A stretch of 64,000 nucleotides of DNA. It comes from VBAS01 sp964508655. Its GTDB lineage: Bacteria > Bacteroidota > Bacteroidia > Chitinophagales > Chitinophagaceae. Location: positions 1-64,000 of the forward strand of contig CAZDUO010000010.1 in assembly GCA_964508655.1 (NCBI GenBank). The letters are read 5' to 3'. The position numbers were made by a program, and so were the translations under genes. This document shows positions 60,530 through 64,000 of this stretch, one piece after another; the stretch's first letter is position 1; the number at the start of each line of letters is the position of its first letter. The notes beneath the pieces are model-generated. The model saw nothing but the letters and a program-made list of their open reading frames with translations. It did not search any database and was not told where the DNA came from.

Positions 60530-62095
60530 ATGCTCCGCCGGAAGGGAATTCATTTTTATTTAGTGATTGCTTTGCTTGCCGTTTACATCATCAACGGCCT
60601 TATTGCCATTCCCGGCAACTCGGTTACGTTTGACGAAATGGATCACTGGAGCTACGGCAAGCGGATATTGATGATGAAGCCGCAGAAGATTTATCCTTAC
60701 GATGATGCCAGCGCCATGCCGGTATCAGGGTTGAATGCGCTGCCAAGAGCAGCAGAGCAGTTGCTCAGTCCGGGTCTGATGAAAACTGATGGTGGATTCA
60801 GCGACATTATACATGGGAGATATGTGACATTTATCCTTTGCCTGCTCACGGGTTTGTTAATTTACCGCTGGTCGAAAGAAATGTTTGGCGAAACAGCAGG
60901 ATTATTTTCACTGTTTCTTTTTGTCTTTTGCCCAAACCTGAACGGTCATGGCACTTTACTTACAACCGATGCTTATACAGCTTTGCTTACTATTGCGAAT
61001 GTTTACTTCTTCTGGCGGTTTGTAAAATATTCCGGCTGGAAAAATTTTATTGCTTTCAGCATCAGCCTGGGCCTTGCACAAATAACCAAGCAAACTCTTT
61101 TGCATTTGTTTATTATCTTTTTCATCGCATCATTATTCCTTCTTGTTTGGCGAAAAACACTGGTTACACATTTTAAAATAAATCTGTTGCGGGCTTTCGC
61201 AGCCACGGGCATTGTACTTTTTATTATCAATGCAGGATTTTTCTTTAATGGTACGGGAAGAAGCCTTGCTGAATATAACCTGAACAGCAAACCGCTTCTC
61301 AAGCTGGGTTCATCATTTGTAAAAAATATTCCTTTGCCATTACCGGTGCCGTTTATCGAAGGGGTCGATATGACCCTGCACATGAATGAACTGGGAGCGG
61401 GACATCCGCAGGTTTCCAAAAAAAATTATTTACTGGGAGAAAAAAAGGAGAGGAGGGGTTTCCGGAACTATTATGCTGTTGTCTTTTTTTATAAAACTCC
61501 GCTCAGCGTTATGCTGTGTCTTGCCATACTGCTGTTTTTGCTGATAAAAAAAAGAAACCAGCTGCTCCATTATAAAATCATATTGCTGTTGGTTGCAATG
61601 GCTGTTTATTTTACAGCAATGTTCAGTTTTTTAAGTAATTCGCAGGTCGGCATCCGGCACATTATATTTATTTACCCGTTGTTTTATGTTGCACTGGGGG
61701 CTGTGCTGCTGTATAAGGCAATGAAATATTTTTTACCCCTGTTAATTATTTACAGCTTGTTTACTTATTATAAATTTTTTCCCAACCTTATTTCATATCA
61801 TAACGAACTGGTAGCTTCAAAAAATGTTTACCGTATAATGGCCGACTCAAATGTTGACTACGGACAAAGCTATTTCCGGTATCAAAAATTCAGGCAGCGA
61901 AACCCGGAATATAAACTGCCGGGAAGAACACCGGGAGCAGGAAAGTTTATCGTGGGTGTTGATGATTATCTTGATACCGGCGATAAACATAAATTTGACT
62001 GGCTGGGCAATAATTTTAAACCCACGGGCCATTTTGACCATTGTTATCTTTTGTTTGATATCAGCCCGGGCGATTTGAAGCAACTAAAAAACTAA
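60530..62095 (+). CDS. GT39-like membrane glycosyltransferase
   Basis: A 521-residue protein with about ten to twelve helices. The start at ATG 60530 (MLRRKGIHFYLVIALLAVYI) is chosen because the frame upstream crosses the lepA terminator. The first periplasmic loop has NSVTFDEMDHWSYGK, with the acidic pair found in dolichyl-/undecaprenyl-phosphate-mannose protein mannosyltransferases and ArnT-like enzymes. It probably moves a lipid-linked sugar to protein or glycan in the periplasm. The GT2 and DUF2304 genes follow on the same strand, giving a probable pathway. Confidence 0.8.
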   Translation: MLRRKGIHFYLVIALLAVYIINGLIAIPGNSVTFDEMDHWSYGKRILMMKPQKIYPYDDASAMPVSGLNALPRAAEQLLSPGLMKTDGGFSDIIHGRYVTFILCLLTGLLIYRWSKEMFGETAGLFSLFLFVFCPNLNGHGTLLTTDAYTALLTIANVYFFWRFVKYSGWKNFIAFSISLGLAQITKQTLLHLFIIFFIASLFLLVWRKTLVTHFKINLLRAFAATGIVLFIINAGFFFNGTGRSLAEYNLNSKPLLKLGSSFVKNIPLPLPVPFIEGVDMTLHMNELGAGHPQVSKKNYLLGEKKERRGFRNYYAVVFFYKTPLSVMLCLAILLFLLIKKRNQLLHYKIILLLVAMAVYFTAMFSFLSNSQVGIRHIIFIYPLFYVALGAVLLYKAMKYFLPLLIIYSLFTYYKFFPNLISYHNELVASKNVYRIMADSNVDYGQSYFRYQKFRQRNPEYKLPGRTPGAGKFIVGVDDYLDTGDKHKFDWLGNNFKPTGHFDHCYLLFDISPGDLKQLKN

Positions 62096-62105
62096 CCCAT
62101 TTTCA

Positions 62106-62792
62106 TTGATCAACACTTCATCAATATTTGCTGTGATTCCCTGCTACAATGAAGCCGGTGTAATCCGTCAGACAGTGGAGGAGGTGATGGCTTCCGGTTA
62201 TAGTGTCATCGTGGTGGATGATTGTTCTGCTGATGAAACAGCAAAGCAGGTAATTGGCCTGCCGGTTTTTTATATAAAGCATAAAATTAATCTTGGCCAG
62301 GGAGCCGCCCTGCAAACCGGGATAGATGCTGCCTTGAAAAAAGGAGCGGATGTAATAGTCAGCTTTGATGCCGACGGGCAGCATGATATAGATGATATAG
62401 CCGGTATGCTCAAAAAACTTGAAACGGAAAAGCTGGATATTGTTTTTGGTTCCCGTTTTCTGCCCGGCAGTAAGACCAATATCAGCAGTATGCGGAAACT
62501 GCTGCTGAAGCTGGGCCGGCTGATGAACTATTTTTTTACCGGCATTTTACTCAGCGATGCCCATAACGGACTGCGGGTAATGAACCGTCATGCCGCTTCT
62601 GTCATCCGGCTCAGGGAAAACAGGATGGCACATGCTACAGAATTTTTAAAGGAAGTAAAAAGAAACAGATTACGCTATGCCGAGTTTCCTGTACATATCC
62701 GCTATACCGGGTATTCCATCAAAAAAGGGCAGTCGCCGCTGAACAGTGTCCGGATTTTTTTCGATATTTTACTCAACAAAATTTTTGACTGA
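62106..62792 (+). CDS. GT2 glycosyltransferase (dolichol-phosphate mannose synthase-like)
   Basis: A 228-residue GT-A enzyme: FAVIPCYNEAGVIRQTVEEV, VVDDCSAD, SFDADGQHDIDD (donor metal DxD) and FGSRFLPGSK. Such enzymes make polyprenyl-phosphate sugars, the donor expected for the GT39-like neighbour. The start is TTG 62106, the first start codon before the motif; no ATG fits. The stop overlaps the DUF2304 start by 1 bp. Confidence 0.9.
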   Translation: MINTSSIFAVIPCYNEAGVIRQTVEEVMASGYSVIVVDDCSADETAKQVIGLPVFYIKHKINLGQGAALQTGIDAALKKGADVIVSFDADGQHDIDDIAGMLKKLETEKLDIVFGSRFLPGSKTNISSMRKLLLKLGRLMNYFFTGILLSDAHNGLRVMNRHAASVIRLRENRMAHATEFLKEVKRNRLRYAEFPVHIRYTGYSIKKGQSPLNSVRIFFDILLNKIFD

Positions 62793-63130
62793 TGAGCATC
62801 ATCCAGGTTGCACTTACGGTAGCAGTCATACTAATCGGTATTTATATGTACCGCCGGTTGCGCAGCACGCTGCTCGATGTAATCCTGATTTTTCTTTTTA
62901 TGGGGGCGGGTGTTTTCCTGGTATTGTTTCCTGATTTTTCACATAAAATAGCCCATGCAGTAGGCGTGGGGCGGGGCGCCGACCTGATTTTTTACCTGGG
63001 TTTTCTTTTTCTTTTTTTCCTGGTATTGAAATTATATGCCCGCCTGAGAAGAATGGAACAAACCTTTACTGAAATCGTTCGTAAAAAAAGCATGGAAGAA
63101 GCAGAGGACCGCCTGCCCCAGGATCACTGA
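62792..63130 (+). CDS. DUF2304 membrane protein
   Basis: A 112-residue protein with three hydrophobic segments (VALTVAVILIGIYMY, LDVILIFLFMGAGVFLVLF, LIFYLGFLFLFFLVLK) and a charged tail LRRMEQTFTEIVRKK. DUF2304 proteins usually stand next to GT2 glycosyltransferases and are thought to partner them at the membrane. It is translationally coupled to the GT2 gene (TGATG). Its end overlaps the convergent gene by 7 bp. Confidence 0.88.
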   Translation: MSIIQVALTVAVILIGIYMYRRLRSTLLDVILIFLFMGAGVFLVLFPDFSHKIAHAVGVGRGADLIFYLGFLFLFFLVLKLYARLRRMEQTFTEIVRKKSMEEAEDRLPQDH

Positions 63131-64000
63131 TTGTTGCCCCCGGGTTTCTTTGTTTTGTTTTTATCCGACCGCTCCTGCAGTTTTTTTTCATCGGCTTTAC
63201 CCTTCAGGTCAAGAATGGGATCATCCACCGGCGCTTCACCGTCTTTAAGTGCAAAAGTGAACACTTTGTCAATATGCATCCATTTTCCCTTTTGCCATTT
63301 GAAGCCTTCATAATCGCCGTCGGGCACCAGTGTCCAGGGGCTTTCGGGTTCATCGGCTTCGGAAATGAGATGATCAACAAGTATCATTTGAAGCTCAGCC
63401 TCATAGTTTACATAAGTGCGGGCATCTTTCTTGTATTCGATGCTGAATCGGTGCTGCGGTGATTTTATAATGCTGTCCTCTTCAAAACTGAAAAGCGGTC
63501 CGCCGAAAACCGGCCTGTTGTTTTCATCAAAGGTCAGCACCTCAATCCACTTTTTGGTGCTGCGCACTGAGTGCCTGTCGAGCCCGAACAAGGTATAATA
63601 TTTCTTCCCCTCGTACTCGGTTTTGATGATGTTGTAATAAACAGCCCCAATCCAGTTGGTATCCCTGCAAACAATTGTGTTGGGGTTTTGTTCAAAATCG
63701 GAATTGTCAAAAAGCGAATAGCCCTTCAGCGTACCGTCTTTGGTATGCAACTGGATAAATCCTTTCTGGTAACCCTGGTAGTCGTCCACTTCGAGGTACC
63801 AGGTAAAAATGCGGAAACTGCTGTCGGGCGCATACAGTTTTGAAATGCCCAGCACCGAATCGAAAGGATAGTAAAATGAATTTTTCATTTTTAAAGCACG
63901 CAGAAACACAGGCACAAAATCTTTATACGCAAGCAGCCGCCCGGTTGGCAGTGTATCAAGAATCATATAACGGGCAATCTGTTGGAGAGTGTCTTCTTTA
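63124..64000 (-). CDS. Hypothetical protein, 5' end beyond the window
   Basis: The frame is open to the last base of the window (KEDTLQQIARY before the internal Met at 63966), so only the C-terminal 291 residues are seen. The visible part has FRIFTWYLEVDDYQGYQKGF, NWIGAVYYNII, YYTLFGLDRHSVRSTKKWIE and FVPVFLRALKMKNSFYYPFD, a beta-rich exported-type domain common in Bacteroidota, ending in a Lys-rich tail. No catalytic motif is recognised. Confidence 0.75.
   Translation of the reverse strand, partial: KEDTLQQIARYMILDTLPTGRLLAYKDFVPVFLRALKMKNSFYYPFDSVLGISKLYAPDSSFRIFTWYLEVDDYQGYQKGFIQLHTKDGTLKGYSLFDNSDFEQNPNTIVCRDTNWIGAVYYNIIKTEYEGKKYYTLFGLDRHSVRSTKKWIEVLTFDENNRPVFGGPLFSFEEDSIIKSPQHRFSIEYKKDARTYVNYEAELQMILVDHLISEADEPESPWTLVPDGDYEGFKWQKGKWMHIDKVFTFALKDGEAPVDDPILDLKGKADEKKLQERSDKNKTKKPGGNNQ

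Overview
The window is a fragment of a Bacteroidota chromosome, most likely from the Chitinophagaceae or a close relative. This rests on a SusC/SusD pair, a type IX secretion C-terminal domain, TAnnTTTG-type promoters, a PUR-alpha-like DUF3276 protein, type B ribosomal protein L31, an acyl-CoA-binding protein and the gene repertoire in general. No rRNA is present, so the genus is not fixed. Bases 1-45 are not biological: they are Illumina Nextera adapter (end of P7, an 8-base i7 index, read-2 adapter with the Tn5 mosaic end), so the contig really starts at base 46, inside a gene.

Bases 46-29,300 form one large pectin and uronic acid utilisation locus. The extracellular and periplasmic part comprises a GH105-type unsaturated galacturonyl hydrolase (5' truncated), a pectin methylesterase-like protein, SusC and SusD, two GH28 proteins, a GH92 protein and a GH51 arabinofuranosidase. 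The cytoplasmic part comprises uxaC, uxaB and uxaA (galacturonate to 2-keto-3-deoxygluconate), kduI (entry of unsaturated uronates), kdgK and kdgA (to pyruvate and glyceraldehyde 3-phosphate), and an ExuT-type hexuronate transporter. kduD, needed after kduI, and uxuA/uxuB, needed for fructuronate, are not in the window. A myo-inositol oxygenase sits at the head of the main operon and makes D-glucuronate, a UxaC substrate. A divergent LacI-family regulator has a near-palindromic candidate operator just upstream of its gene, and a related half-site lies in front of uxaC.

The most unusual feature is a family of inverted-repeat elements with terminal GGAACGC...GCGTTCC arms built of degenerate 9-bp units (NCDGATNNN). 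Copies fill intergenic gaps of this locus: overlapping the pectinesterase stop codon (2567 onward), between uxaC and kduI (23852-23933), and between kduI and kdgK (24781-25275). The last copy carries a PD-(D/E)XK-like GxxExxY gene between its arms, with an in-frame TAA. This looks like a nuclease-bearing element with short ORF-less derivatives inserted next to stop codons. Relics in the locus include a stray uxaA C-terminal fragment (6324-6356) and a broken gene resembling the N-terminus of alpha-N-acetylglucosaminidase (14845-15066). A second interspersed repeat family is also present.

From 29,300 on the window is mostly housekeeping: tRNA-Ser(UGA), an ABC exporter, a DUF3276 protein, a giant T9SS-secreted propeller protein, pgi, a threonine aldolase, an OMP_b-brl_3-type receptor preceded by a CAAGTAC inverted-repeat operator, yajQ, rpmE2, a GlmU-like nucleotidyltransferase, tpiA, a small membrane protein with an A-run frameshift, a KirBac channel, a polysaccharide gene group (FkbM methyltransferase, flippase, GT4), an acyl-CoA-binding protein, a CBS protein, DUF2784, a lysine-rich basic protein, an MFS exporter, a haem c lipoprotein, corA, an RpoD-like sigma factor paralogue, lepA, and a GT39-like/GT2/DUF2304 glycosylation group. 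The last gene runs off the right end.
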